From Ketobacter sp964016105 (lineage in GTDB: Bacteria > Pseudomonadota > Gammaproteobacteria > Pseudomonadales > Ketobacteraceae): a stretch of 64,000 bases of DNA. The position numbers were made by a program, and so were the translations under genes. Shown here one piece after another: positions 51,823 through 59,854 of this stretch; the stretch's first letter is position 1; every line of letters starts with the position of its first letter. Under the pieces are notes generated by a model. The model made no database searches and had not been told where the DNA came from. It saw nothing but the letters and a program-made list of their open reading frames with translations. The stretch lies in NCBI GenBank assembly GCA_964016105.1, contig CAXHEX010000009.1, positions 62,001 through 126,000 of the forward strand. Reading direction: 5' to 3'.

Positions 51823-52284
51823 TTAATTAGACCAATACACTCTGTAGGACTTCACTACCGATGTGCCATTAACTCCATTAATCACAATAAAGGCATTGTC
51901 ATATTGACCAACTGAGACTCCAGGTTTGTGGAGAATCCAAGCGCCGTATCCCTCAAAATTATTGCCGCAGTTTATGGCACCATTTTGATCACGAAAACAG
52001 AGACGTGGATTACCCATATTAGATCCAGTTACACCTGCCCAAGAGATTTTTGAGTTGGTGTAAGCGGTGGCACTATGGGTGGCGACAGGACAGATAAGGA
52101 CGGTTCCCGCAGTGTCAATTCCGTAGAGGCCCACAGTGGTGGGTATCCATACATCATCGGAACCCACATTTCGGTTAGTGTAGGAACACTCCGTTCCGTT
52201 ATAGGTAATGGATTCTGCCATAGCACCAGTGCTGATTGACAGACCCGCTAAAATGGCTAGAAGCCATAAATAGATTACGCGCAT
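51823..52284 (-). CDS. Small exported protein, unknown
   Basis: This 153-residue protein has a clear signal peptide (MRVIYLWLLAILAGLSISTG, cut after AMA) and a mature domain of about 130 residues with four cysteines (ECSYTNRNVG, LICPVATHS, RLCFRDQNG, INCGNNFEGYG). The pattern suggests a compact beta-rich secreted domain with two disulfides. There is no PEP-CTERM tail. I do not recognise a family. GGAGAAAGACA lies before the ATG, giving a fair start. Confidence 0.65.
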   Translation of the reverse strand: MRVIYLWLLAILAGLSISTGAMAESITYNGTECSYTNRNVGSDDVWIPTTVGLYGIDTAGTVLICPVATHSATAYTNSKISWAGVTGSNMGNPRLCFRDQNGAINCGNNFEGYGAWILHKPGVSVGQYDNAFIVINGVNGTSVVKSYRVYWSN

Positions 52285-52437
52285 TGTCTTTCTCCAGGTT
52301 GATTAAAAAGCATTTGCCACTGTCATAAAACCAGTGCCACCTGAAAAAGAATACCCGCAAGGGCAAAACAAAGATTATGAATAAATGCCACAACTAAGTG
52401 ACAACAAGTACCAAATCCGTACACGGCCAAACAGCAA

Positions 52438-53577
52438 TCAGCCGTATTTGTTTTCTTTAAACAAGCGCTGTATCTCTTTAACTTGTTCCAGATTGGAAAT
52501 AAGAGCGTCAACACACTCAGAATCCAGCCTGTTACCCGATAGCTGCTGCAGTTTTGTAAACGCTGCCTCAAGGGTCCATGCATCTTTATAAGGGCGACTA
52601 CTGGTGAGTGCATCAAAAACATCAGCTACCGCCACAATACGAGCTTCCAAAGGAATAGCACTACCAACCAACCTGTCTGGGTAACCACTACCATCTATGG
52701 CTTCATGATGATGGAGTGCAATATTTCTTAATAACTCCACATCACTAACGCCGTCCAGTCCATAATTTTTCAGCAGATTATCTATTAGTTTTCGGCCTTC
52801 TTCGGAATGGGTTCTCATGGTGGCCAGCTCAGCATCGGTTAAAGGTCCATCTTTTAATAAAATGGAATCCGGTATGGATAATTTACCCAGATCATGGAGC
52901 GGAGCGAAAAGCAGAATATGGTCCACATACTGGTCATCCAATCCGTGGTTGGGAGCAATGGTTTTTGCTATCAGGTGAGCGTAACGGGACATACGCTCCA
53001 GATGCCCACCGGTCTCGGGGTCTCTTGAATGGGATAAGTCCAGGGCTGATTTAATGGTGGCCAAAAGGACTCTCACATTGGCCCGCTCATTGTAAACAAG
53101 CAGAGTAATCATATGACCGATCACGTCCAACTCGTTCATTACTCGCTCTGTGAATATGTCGGATTCATCACCATTAAAAAACAAAAAACCAAAGAACCCC
53201 CCTTCCCAGAACATGGGAAGTGTATAGCTGGATCTAAGCCCTGCATCATAGATTGCCAGGGTGTGTTGATGCTCTTCACCATGCTGGTTAAAAACACTAA
53301 GGTCATTGATGACTCGTGTCTGCCCTGATTTGGAAAGCTCCAGCAACGAGCGACAGTTCGATAACTTGGCCTGATAGTGGGTGAGAGGGCTTTGTTCCTT
53401 ACTGCTGTAGACAAAAGTACGTAAGTAATCTGTGTCCCCGTCGTACAGGGCCACCGCCACGCGGGTGATATGGGGCATGTGTTGCTTCATCACTTCATGG
53501 ATGATCTTGAGCTTTGACTCAACTGAGCCTGAGTTTTGCAGCCCATTCCAAGAATCTGTGTGTATTTCAGTCTGCAT
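52438..53577 (-). CDS. GAF/HD-GYP cyclic-di-GMP phosphodiesterase
   Basis: This 379-residue protein has an N-terminal GAF-like sensor domain (residues about 10-165) and a C-terminal HD-GYP domain: APLHDLGKLSIPDSILLKDG, HHHEAIDGSGYPDRLVGSAI (the GYP signature) and VADVFDALTSSRPYK. All metal and signature residues are present, so it should hydrolyse c-di-GMP. It starts at 53577 with GGGG 6 nt upstream. It stands alone, and it pairs in function with the PilZ protein at 22423-22791. Confidence 0.93.
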   Translation of the reverse strand: MQTEIHTDSWNGLQNSGSVESKLKIIHEVMKQHMPHITRVAVALYDGDTDYLRTFVYSSKEQSPLTHYQAKLSNCRSLLELSKSGQTRVINDLSVFNQHGEEHQHTLAIYDAGLRSSYTLPMFWEGGFFGFLFFNGDESDIFTERVMNELDVIGHMITLLVYNERANVRVLLATIKSALDLSHSRDPETGGHLERMSRYAHLIAKTIAPNHGLDDQYVDHILLFAPLHDLGKLSIPDSILLKDGPLTDAELATMRTHSEEGRKLIDNLLKNYGLDGVSDVELLRNIALHHHEAIDGSGYPDRLVGSAIPLEARIVAVADVFDALTSSRPYKDAWTLEAAFTKLQQLSGNRLDSECVDALISNLEQVKEIQRLFKENKYG

Positions 53578-53686
53578 AATGAGCCCCTTTTATTAAAAAT
53601 GGGGTATACATTAGAAAACATTTTCTGGAGCGGTATTTTGATTCAAAACATCAAAATGAGTGGATAAATCGATAAAAATAAAAAAA

Positions 53687-53706
53687 CCCGCAAATTGCGG
53701 GCTTTT
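53687..53706 (-). terminator. Intrinsic terminator after the DUF2788 gene
   Basis: CCCGCAA and TTGCGGG are inverted copies with a one-base centre (effectively a 5-bp GC stem with a 5-nt loop), flanked by A and T runs. It lies about 40 nt after the DUF2788 stop codon and ends the minus-strand transcript; the T-run on the other side would also stop plus-strand reading. Confidence 0.8.
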
Positions 53707-53745
53707 GAAGGGTGCTGACAGGATCAACACCGATAATTTGGATTG

Positions 53746-53946
53746 TTATACGGACATGGCAACGGTTATCACTTCTTTGGCAATAAAACCAAATATACCT
53801 AACCCCAATGTGAGGAAAATGGCCAGTGTGCCTAGTTTTCCTGCTTTCGATTCTGCAGCCAGCTTGTACATGATGAAAAACATGTATGCGATAAGCCCAG
53901 AAACGCAAACATAAAGTGACATTGTTTCAAATTGCTCGATGGACAT
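53746..53946 (-). CDS. DUF2788 small membrane protein
   Basis: This 66-residue protein has two membrane helices (MSLYVCVSGLIAYMFFIMYK and LGTLAIFLTLGLGIFGFIAK) joined by the conserved-looking loop ESKAGKLG, the pattern of the DUF2788 family found mostly in gammaproteobacteria. The start MSIEQF at 53946 has GGGAGG 4 nt upstream. A terminator follows. Function unknown. Confidence 0.88.
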   Translation of the reverse strand: MSIEQFETMSLYVCVSGLIAYMFFIMYKLAAESKAGKLGTLAIFLTLGLGIFGFIAKEVITVAMSV

Positions 53947-54088
53947 AACGCCTCCCAAAACTACAAATAAAGTACAACTGGCGCGTACAACCGGGCGGAA
54001 CTATACCTTTCACTTAGTACTTAAACAAGAACTTTTTAATGACTTTTAGGTCTAACCGCTGATGGAACTGTCAGTAATGGCCAATTAA

Positions 54089-54102
54089 TTGACTTGAGTC
54101 AA
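54089..54102. promoter_or_regulatory. FNR/ANR-like palindrome
   Basis: TTGACTTGAGTCAA is a perfect palindrome of the form TTGAC-N4-GTCAA, differing from the FNR/ANR consensus TTGAT-N4-ATCAA by one base in each arm. It lies in the 206-bp gap between the DUF2788 gene, whose start is about 140 bp away, and the lipoprotein gene, whose stop is about 50 bp away. If functional it would give oxygen control of DUF2788. The match is suggestive only. Confidence 0.4.
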
Positions 54103-54152
54103 AAGTTCCACGACTTGAAGCGATCTTCTGTTAATAAGCATGACATTTCATA

Positions 54153-54611
54153 TTAATTCAACGTGCACTGCCATTTATCAAAATCCGGTTTGTCCTTAAC
54201 TGGAATGGTGCGCAATGGTAGCTTGTCCACCTCAAATACCCCTGGGCCTTGATCCGGCCACTGACCCAGAGACAATTGATATTTCGGGGTCAGCATTTGG
54301 CTCTGAAGCACCAACTTTTTACTGGTAATACGTTTGACTGCCATATAATTCAAATTCAATCTACTTTCGTTAAGTAAATTGCCTTTATCATCAAAACGGC
54401 ACAGAAGGTTAGCATAGAGTACGCGGCCGTCCTCCCTCACATGAAGATACAGTCGCTGATAAAAGACATCGCCATCGGTTTGTTTTCCCTCATAGTACCA
54501 ATGGCCTACGATGGGTTGTCCCCTGAGTGGAACCGGTTCCACCTCGAAACCACAGCCACTGGTTCCTAAAACCAATAGCATGAGCAATACGCTTTGCACT
54601 TTAGTTTTCAT
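54153..54611 (-). CDS. Small lipoprotein, unknown
   Basis: This 152-residue protein has a lipoprotein signal ending LGTSGC and then a beta-rich domain (VGHWYYEGKQTDGDVFYQRL, LYLHVREDGRVLYANLLCRF) resembling lipocalin-like or DUF-type lipoproteins. It has three cysteines in the mature part including the anchor. It begins 2 bp after the stop of the hydrolase gene, so the two form a transcript. Confidence 0.75.
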   Translation of the reverse strand: MKTKVQSVLLMLLVLGTSGCGFEVEPVPLRGQPIVGHWYYEGKQTDGDVFYQRLYLHVREDGRVLYANLLCRFDDKGNLLNESRLNLNYMAVKRITSKKLVLQSQMLTPKYQLSLGQWPDQGPGVFEVDKLPLRTIPVKDKPDFDKWQCTLN

Positions 54612-54613
54612 AA

Positions 54614-55243
54614 TCAGTCCAAACCAATAATAAATTCAGCTGCCCACTCAGCAGCCTGCTGCCAGTGCTGCGGTTGTGTTAACCCTGATGCTTTACGGGG
54701 TTTAAAATCGTGGTCACCATCCTCCAACCATCGCAACACAGCACTATGGGGTAGAGGGTAGTCCATCACTTCCTCTAGCTTGCCAAAAGCATCTCGGGTG
54801 CCCTGCACTATCAACCAGGGTGCTTTGATCTGGGGCCAATGATCGCCACGTACTTTATCTTGCTTACCCGGTGGATGGAACGGATAGCCCAATGAAATGG
54901 CCGCTGCCACCTGATTCTCAGCCAACATTAATGACGCCACCCGCCCGCCCATGGATTTTCCGCCGGCAATACAGCGGTCAGGGCCACCATATTGTTGCAC
55001 TACGTCATTGAAGCAATCGATTAATTTTGGCATTCGATCCGGTGGACTCTTTTTACCCGTATGGCGACGTCTGTCCATATAGGGAAACTCAAATCGCACT
55101 ACTTTGACACCGGCATCGCTTATGGAATTAGCCATAAAGTTCATATAGTCGGAATCCATGGGCGCTCCGGCACCATGGGCCAGTAGTAGCACCCGCTGGG
55201 ATCGCAATCGTCTGGGTTCACTGATTAAATGCGCCACACTCAC
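54614..55243 (-). CDS. Alpha/beta-hydrolase family protein
   Basis: This protein of about 210 residues has the strand-turn LLLAHGAGAPMDSDYMNFMA (oxyanion HGAGAP motif), KVVRFEFPYMDRRRHTGKK, the nucleophile serine in GGKSMGGRVASLML, and a late LIVQGTRDAFGKLEEV plus WLEDGDHDFKPRK holding the catalytic Asp and His. This is the small KANL3/Tex30-like hydrolase group. The start is uncertain: the frame is open to a TTG at 55345, but family members begin just before the LISEP segment, so GTG 55243 is preferred. Substrate unknown. Confidence 0.8.
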   Translation of the reverse strand: MSVAHLISEPRRLRSQRVLLLAHGAGAPMDSDYMNFMANSISDAGVKVVRFEFPYMDRRRHTGKKSPPDRMPKLIDCFNDVVQQYGGPDRCIAGGKSMGGRVASLMLAENQVAAAISLGYPFHPPGKQDKVRGDHWPQIKAPWLIVQGTRDAFGKLEEVMDYPLPHSAVLRWLEDGDHDFKPRKASGLTQPQHWQQAAEWAAEFIIGLD

Positions 55244-55382
55244 ACCCAACAGAAATGAAAAGGGCGCTAAGTGTAACAGCAAGAGCGGGCTTAGGCAGGG
55301 TTTTGCATCAGAAATAGGATGGACTTCAGCCGGGAAAATTAACAACCCAGGCTAGAGCCCATCACATTTTTAGACTTTAGGA

Positions 55383-56558
55383 CTAATACAGATTTTCAAT
55401 AATGGTGGCGTTTGCTGTACCCAAGCCCTCACAGATGGTGAGCAGCCCATACTTTTGCTTCTGCCTGCGTAACTCATAGATCAATGTGGCCATCAATTTA
55501 GACCCGGTTGAACCCAGTGGGTGTCCCAGGGCCTGGGCACCACCATTGACGTTTAACTTATTGAGATCTGCGCCAGTGGCATTAGCCCACGCCAATGGCA
55601 CTGAACCAAACGCCTCGTTTACCTCATAAACCGCCATGTCATCCAAACTCAACCCACTACGCTCAAAGATTTTCTGCGTTGCAGGAATGGGTCCTTCCAG
55701 CACCATGGTAGGGTCCGAACCCACTACCGTCATATCATGAATTTTGACTAAAGGTGTTAGACCATGCTCTTTCAACGCTTTTTCACTCACCACCAAAAGC
55801 GCAGATGAACCGTCACAAATCTGACTGGCCGAAGCTGCGGTGATAAGACCGCCTTCCTGCAGAGGTTGCAGCTCCTTGATGGCCTCCAGGCTGGCGTTGG
55901 GACGTAAGCCTTCATCGACCTTATGGATAACCTTTTCACCTTCAACTTCCACCTCCATAGGAATAATTTCGGAGTCGAATCGGTTCTCTTCATAGGCTTT
56001 GGCACCTTTCATATGGCTTTGATAGGCGAAATTATCCAAATCATCACGACTTACGTTGTACTTCTCTGCCATTCGCTCGGCACCCACGAACTGGCTGAAT
56101 TCAACTCCGGGATAGCGGCTGGAAATTTCTTTTCCATCAAACGGACCCCGCATCCCTGCACCGCTGGGGATGGTCATGGTAGAACCGATCGGGACCATAC
56201 TCATGTTTTCCACGCCACCGGCTATTACCATATCTTGATTACCGGACATCACGGCCTGCGCCGCAAAATGGAGAGCCTGTTGGCCAGAACCACACTGGCG
56301 ATCGACACTGACTCCCGGGACACTTTCAGGTAACTTAGATGCCAACACACAGGCGCGGGCGATGTTGGCGGTTTGGGGTCCAATTTGGCTGACACACCCA
56401 AAGATCACATCGTCCACCTTAGCTGGATCAATACCCGTTCGCCCCAATAGCGCATCAATAATAAAGCCGCCTAAGTCAGTTGGGTGGACTTGACTCAGAC
56501 GACCATTTCGGCGTCCACCCGCTGTTCTAACGGCATCTACGATATAAGCAGCACTCAC
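55383..56558 (-). CDS. Acetyl-CoA C-acyltransferase (thiolase)
   Basis: This 391-residue thiolase has the nucleophile Cys89 in VDRQCGSGQQALHFAAQ, the GGAQALGHPLGSTGSKLMAT active-site histidine, and the C-terminal cysteine in ICEGLGTANATI (a variant of the usual CxGGGxG). It makes or cleaves beta-ketoacyl-CoA. The GTG start has AGGAG 6 nt upstream. Biosynthetic (PHB) and degradative roles cannot be told apart; the variant motif is common in degradative thiolases of fatty acid or steroid pathways. It stands alone. Confidence 0.94.
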   Translation of the reverse strand: MSAAYIVDAVRTAGGRRNGRLSQVHPTDLGGFIIDALLGRTGIDPAKVDDVIFGCVSQIGPQTANIARACVLASKLPESVPGVSVDRQCGSGQQALHFAAQAVMSGNQDMVIAGGVENMSMVPIGSTMTIPSGAGMRGPFDGKEISSRYPGVEFSQFVGAERMAEKYNVSRDDLDNFAYQSHMKGAKAYEENRFDSEIIPMEVEVEGEKVIHKVDEGLRPNASLEAIKELQPLQEGGLITAASASQICDGSSALLVVSEKALKEHGLTPLVKIHDMTVVGSDPTMVLEGPIPATQKIFERSGLSLDDMAVYEVNEAFGSVPLAWANATGADLNKLNVNGGAQALGHPLGSTGSKLMATLIYELRRQKQKYGLLTICEGLGTANATIIENLY

Positions 56559-56700
56559 AGAAATCTCCTAATTGCACATATTGAATAAAGTAAACACGGG
56601 TTTACCCGCAAAGCAGCTAATGATGACCAAGCGGTTTTAAAACTGCAATGACTTTATGTGCCAAGGGATCTGCAATTTGTGTCTATAGATACTCTCTGCT

Positions 56701-57435
56701 TCAAGACTCCGTGCTAGTGGGAGATGTTTTCTTTGCCGCCGTTTTTTTAGCCGGTGCCTTCTTAGCAGCGGTTTTCTTGGCACTGGTCTTCTTGGCCGTG
56801 GTTTTCTTAGCCGCCGCTTTCTTGGTAGTGGTTTTTTTAGTCGTGGTTTTCTTAGTTGGCGATTTCTTTGCTGGAGCCTTTTTCTTTGCCACCGCCTTTT
56901 TCTTCGTGGTAGTGATGCCAGCTTTCTTAAGTAATTCTTTTTCACGTTTTTCCACGTCTTTCGCAGTCTGCTTAATGCGGGCTTCAACTTTTTTACTGTA
57001 TTCCCGTATTCGACTGGTGTAACGATTTTCCAAAGCGGTTTCAACTTGCTTACGAGCTTTCTCGTAGGCGTCTTCCAAATCCGACTCTAGTTTCTTGCGC
57101 AGTTCTTCTTCCTTTTCAACCACCTTGTCCCGCAGTTTCTTTTCAGTCTCCATAAACCGTTCACGAAGCTGAGCAATTTGCGCCTCGATCTTTGCCTGCG
57201 TCAACTCTTTGCGGGTTTCTTCGACCATATGCATGGCATTGTCCAGAGCATCCTGGGCCTGCTCTACCGCAACCTGAGCGGCTGCAGTGGCCTTGATTCG
57301 CCAACGCTCCTGGGACTTAAGCAATTGATCACGGGCACTGGATACCCGCTCCTGAGCTTTATGCAGTTGCTCTTCTACTTTCTCCACCCACTGCTTTGCC
57401 ATATCGGCATTGAGACCGCTAAATGTATTCGCCAT
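56701..57435 (-). CDS. AlgP-like protein with Lys/Ala-rich histone-like tail
   Basis: This 244-residue protein starts with a long helical, coiled-coil region (AKQWVEKVEEQLHKAQERVS to about residue 160) and ends with a low-complexity Lys/Ala/Thr-rich tail (repeating KKTTAKKTSAKKTAAKK-like units, about 80 residues) resembling histone H1 or AlgP. The tail should bind DNA without sequence preference. The start MANTFSG at 57435 has GGGAG 6 nt upstream. The repeat tract varies in length between strains in relatives and could here too. A 124-codon open frame on the other strand is a shadow of the repeat. Confidence 0.85.
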   Translation of the reverse strand: MANTFSGLNADMAKQWVEKVEEQLHKAQERVSSARDQLLKSQERWRIKATAAAQVAVEQAQDALDNAMHMVEETRKELTQAKIEAQIAQLRERFMETEKKLRDKVVEKEEELRKKLESDLEDAYEKARKQVETALENRYTSRIREYSKKVEARIKQTAKDVEKREKELLKKAGITTTKKKAVAKKKAPAKKSPTKKTTTKKTTTKKAAAKKTTAKKTSAKKTAAKKAPAKKTAAKKTSPTSTES

Positions 57436-57603
57436 ATTTATCTCCCAATTATTAAAGTTACAGCACGCATCAAATGCTAGCGCCACTACAAACTGCGTTA
57501 CTACAGCAGGGATGCAAAATACGTTATGACAATATAATTTAGAGGTTGCAATCTAATTTTGGCAAATTTCAAAGAGAAGATGATTTTTTGCAACGAGAAT
57601 AAG

Positions 57604-58716
57604 CTAAACAAGACAAGCGTGATTATCCCAGCGCACGGGGAATTTACCCAAAGACTGTTTGACCAGCCCCTCGGACTCTATGGACAGTTTTATGAAATCA
57701 CCAAATCCTCCACTGGCCAGCCAGTGTCCCTGAGGGCAAGCAACCAACCCCGCAGCATCTTTGCAAGGTACCGAATGCCGGTAACGTTGCTGATGCAAAT
57801 CCCATAAAGTAATTAAGTTACCCCGAGGACAACTGACCAACGCATGGCTGGCAGTAGAATTGACCGCCACACTGGCAGTGTACTGACGCATTTGCAGGCG
57901 AATGGACTCAGGACATCTGAGCCAGTTGATCTCCTGACCTCGGTAATGACTGCCCACTAAAGGGACACTCTCCCCCAGGTCCCCTTGATGCTGAACCCCA
58001 CACACCACCCTATCATCCCTGCCCACGGACAGGTGACGAATGCTCATTTTTTGGTTGGGTGGCTGCCAGGATTCCAACAGCTGGCCACTATTAATGTCGA
58101 TATACACCAGATTTGATGCCATGGTGTTCAGGTTTAAAATATCCCGCCCCTGGGCAGGGTGCGTGTGTAACCCGCCATTGGCAACAACAGCTGTTTTTTG
58201 GTCCGATAGCAACAGTATTTGATGGGGCCCCACTCCGTAACTGGAAAATTCACTTACTTTTTCCAGCTTTTCATCCACGCGGTAAACGCCAATCAGACCT
58301 TTACCATCTTGATAGTGATTCTCCGCCAGAAACAGGTATTCCTGTGAAGCAGATACAAAACCATGGCCATAAAAATGTCGGCCTGACTGGGATTCCAGTG
58401 TCTGGATTAACTCTCCGGATTTCAGGTCAATCACGTAAGTGTGATTTCCCGGTCGCCTGGCCACAAACACAGCCTTGTTAACGCGGGGAATAACGGTGGA
58501 ATCATGAACACGCTGGGGCACGGGTACCATATATTGAAGCCCCCCCGCTGAACTGAATCGGCTTATGTAATGATTGCCCTTTCGATCATCGCAGCCACTC
58601 AGCAATGACTGACCAGAGATTGAAAGCACCCCCCTCTGTTCGCAACCCATGAGTGATTCCAGTGACAACCATCCTAAACCATAAAATCCATAACGAATCA
58701 GATGACGACGCTGCAT
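57604..58716 (-). CDS. DUF1513 beta-propeller-like exported protein
   Basis: This 370-residue protein starts with a short leader MQRRHLIRYGFYGLGWLSLE that may be a Tat or lipoprotein-type signal (LMGC follows). The body repeats short strands (NKAVFVARRPGNHTYVIDLK, GHGFVSASQEYLFLAENHYQ, HQILLLSDQKTAVVANGGLH) like a seven-bladed propeller, and the family is DUF1513. It always sits downstream of imelysin and di-haem genes in iron-related clusters. It begins 3 bp after the second imelysin stop, so it closes the operon. Precise function unknown. Confidence 0.9.
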   Translation of the reverse strand: MQRRHLIRYGFYGLGWLSLESLMGCEQRGVLSISGQSLLSGCDDRKGNHYISRFSSAGGLQYMVPVPQRVHDSTVIPRVNKAVFVARRPGNHTYVIDLKSGELIQTLESQSGRHFYGHGFVSASQEYLFLAENHYQDGKGLIGVYRVDEKLEKVSEFSSYGVGPHQILLLSDQKTAVVANGGLHTHPAQGRDILNLNTMASNLVYIDINSGQLLESWQPPNQKMSIRHLSVGRDDRVVCGVQHQGDLGESVPLVGSHYRGQEINWLRCPESIRLQMRQYTASVAVNSTASHALVSCPRGNLITLWDLHQQRYRHSVPCKDAAGLVACPQGHWLASGGFGDFIKLSIESEGLVKQSLGKFPVRWDNHACLV

Positions 58717-58719
58717 ATC

Positions 58720-59817
58720 TCAATCCCCGTCGTTAGAATTGAAGCCCAAAACGATGCCCAATGCGGGAGCTACCTGATTTTTAAGTAGACTGTTTAGGTC
58801 ACCTACCTGTTGGTAGAGCTTATCTACTTCAATTTTGCCTTCTTCGCTATTGACCATCTGACTCAGAGGTTGGGTTAGCGAATCAGCACTGTTCTGAACA
58901 GTGACAGTGAATTCCAAAAGTTGATTTGCCAGATCAGTATGCCCAGCATCAATCAGTTTTTTCGATAAATCATAATAGTCAGGGTCATTCAACGCTTGTG
59001 CGAATGCGTCAATATTGGCCCTGATGTTGTTTAGAGAAGATTGGCTACGCCATGATTCTGAGAAATAGCCATTTGCCACTTTGTTACGATTTTTATATCC
59101 AAGCGGGCCACCCAACTTATCCATTTTAACTCGCTCCATTTGCCCCAAGAGGGCATCAAATATCTCTCCTTCAGCTTCCACCAGCTGCCCCTGTTCTTCC
59201 AGTTCATTGTTATGTGTGAGCCATTGCTCAGCATAACCACCCTCTTCCCACGCCATGGCTAACTTTTGTGTGGTTTGCTGCAAGTGGCGGGCAACAGCTA
59301 ACTGTAGCTGACACTGTTTCTTAAAATCCATCCACGCATTTTGGGCAGCAAAATCCCCATCAAATAACAGCAATTCCATGGCACTGATGCCCTGAATCAC
59401 CACACTGGCTCCGGCGATACTGTCTGCGGCAATTTCCTGGGTATTTTTGCCATACTGAGTCATTTTACGGGCCAGTAGATTTTTCTTATCCGGCCAAAAT
59501 TGAATGGACCAGCCCGCATTGTTATGGGTTACCGGACCAAACTGTACCCATTGTATTTTTTGCCAGGCGCCCATGGTCGAGAGCCATTTTAGGCGAACCT
59601 TCGACAGTTTTTCTGCACTATTTTCCGGGTTCGAATCGCAAAAAGCCTGGCTCTCGGTTGCCAACTCAGCGCTTTGCCGATTCAGGTCTGCATAGCCTTG
59701 GGTAATGCGGTAAGCCATGGCATGCAGCCAATTATTCTCAGGAGCGGGGGATGGGCTGCAGGCAGTTAACAAGGCCATTAAACAGCAAACCATAGAAAGT
59801 CGACGATGGTAATTCAT
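58720..59817 (-). CDS. Imelysin-family lipoprotein (second copy)
   Basis: This 365-residue protein has a lipoprotein signal ending LLTACS and then an imelysin-type helical bundle (VVIQGISAMELLLFDGDF, where the usual GxHxxE is GISAMELL, so the His is lost). Imelysins are periplasmic proteins in iron uptake. The missing His suggests a changed or structural role compared with the copy upstream. The start was set at 59817 (MNYHRR) with GGTGG 6 nt upstream. It is 37 bp after the DUF1111 stop. Confidence 0.85.
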   Translation of the reverse strand: MNYHRRLSMVCCLMALLTACSPSPAPENNWLHAMAYRITQGYADLNRQSAELATESQAFCDSNPENSAEKLSKVRLKWLSTMGAWQKIQWVQFGPVTHNNAGWSIQFWPDKKNLLARKMTQYGKNTQEIAADSIAGASVVIQGISAMELLLFDGDFAAQNAWMDFKKQCQLQLAVARHLQQTTQKLAMAWEEGGYAEQWLTHNNELEEQGQLVEAEGEIFDALLGQMERVKMDKLGGPLGYKNRNKVANGYFSESWRSQSSLNNIRANIDAFAQALNDPDYYDLSKKLIDAGHTDLANQLLEFTVTVQNSADSLTQPLSQMVNSEEGKIEVDKLYQQVGDLNSLLKNQVAPALGIVLGFNSNDGD

Positions 59818-59854
59818 ATAAGCCACCAACTTGTAGAAAAACGATATTGAATGG

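Noticed and set aside
56648..57022. 124-codon hydrophobic open frame on the plus strand
   Set aside because: It is the complement of the Lys/Ala repeat of the AlgP-like gene, which yields an artificial Phe/Val/Leu-rich product.
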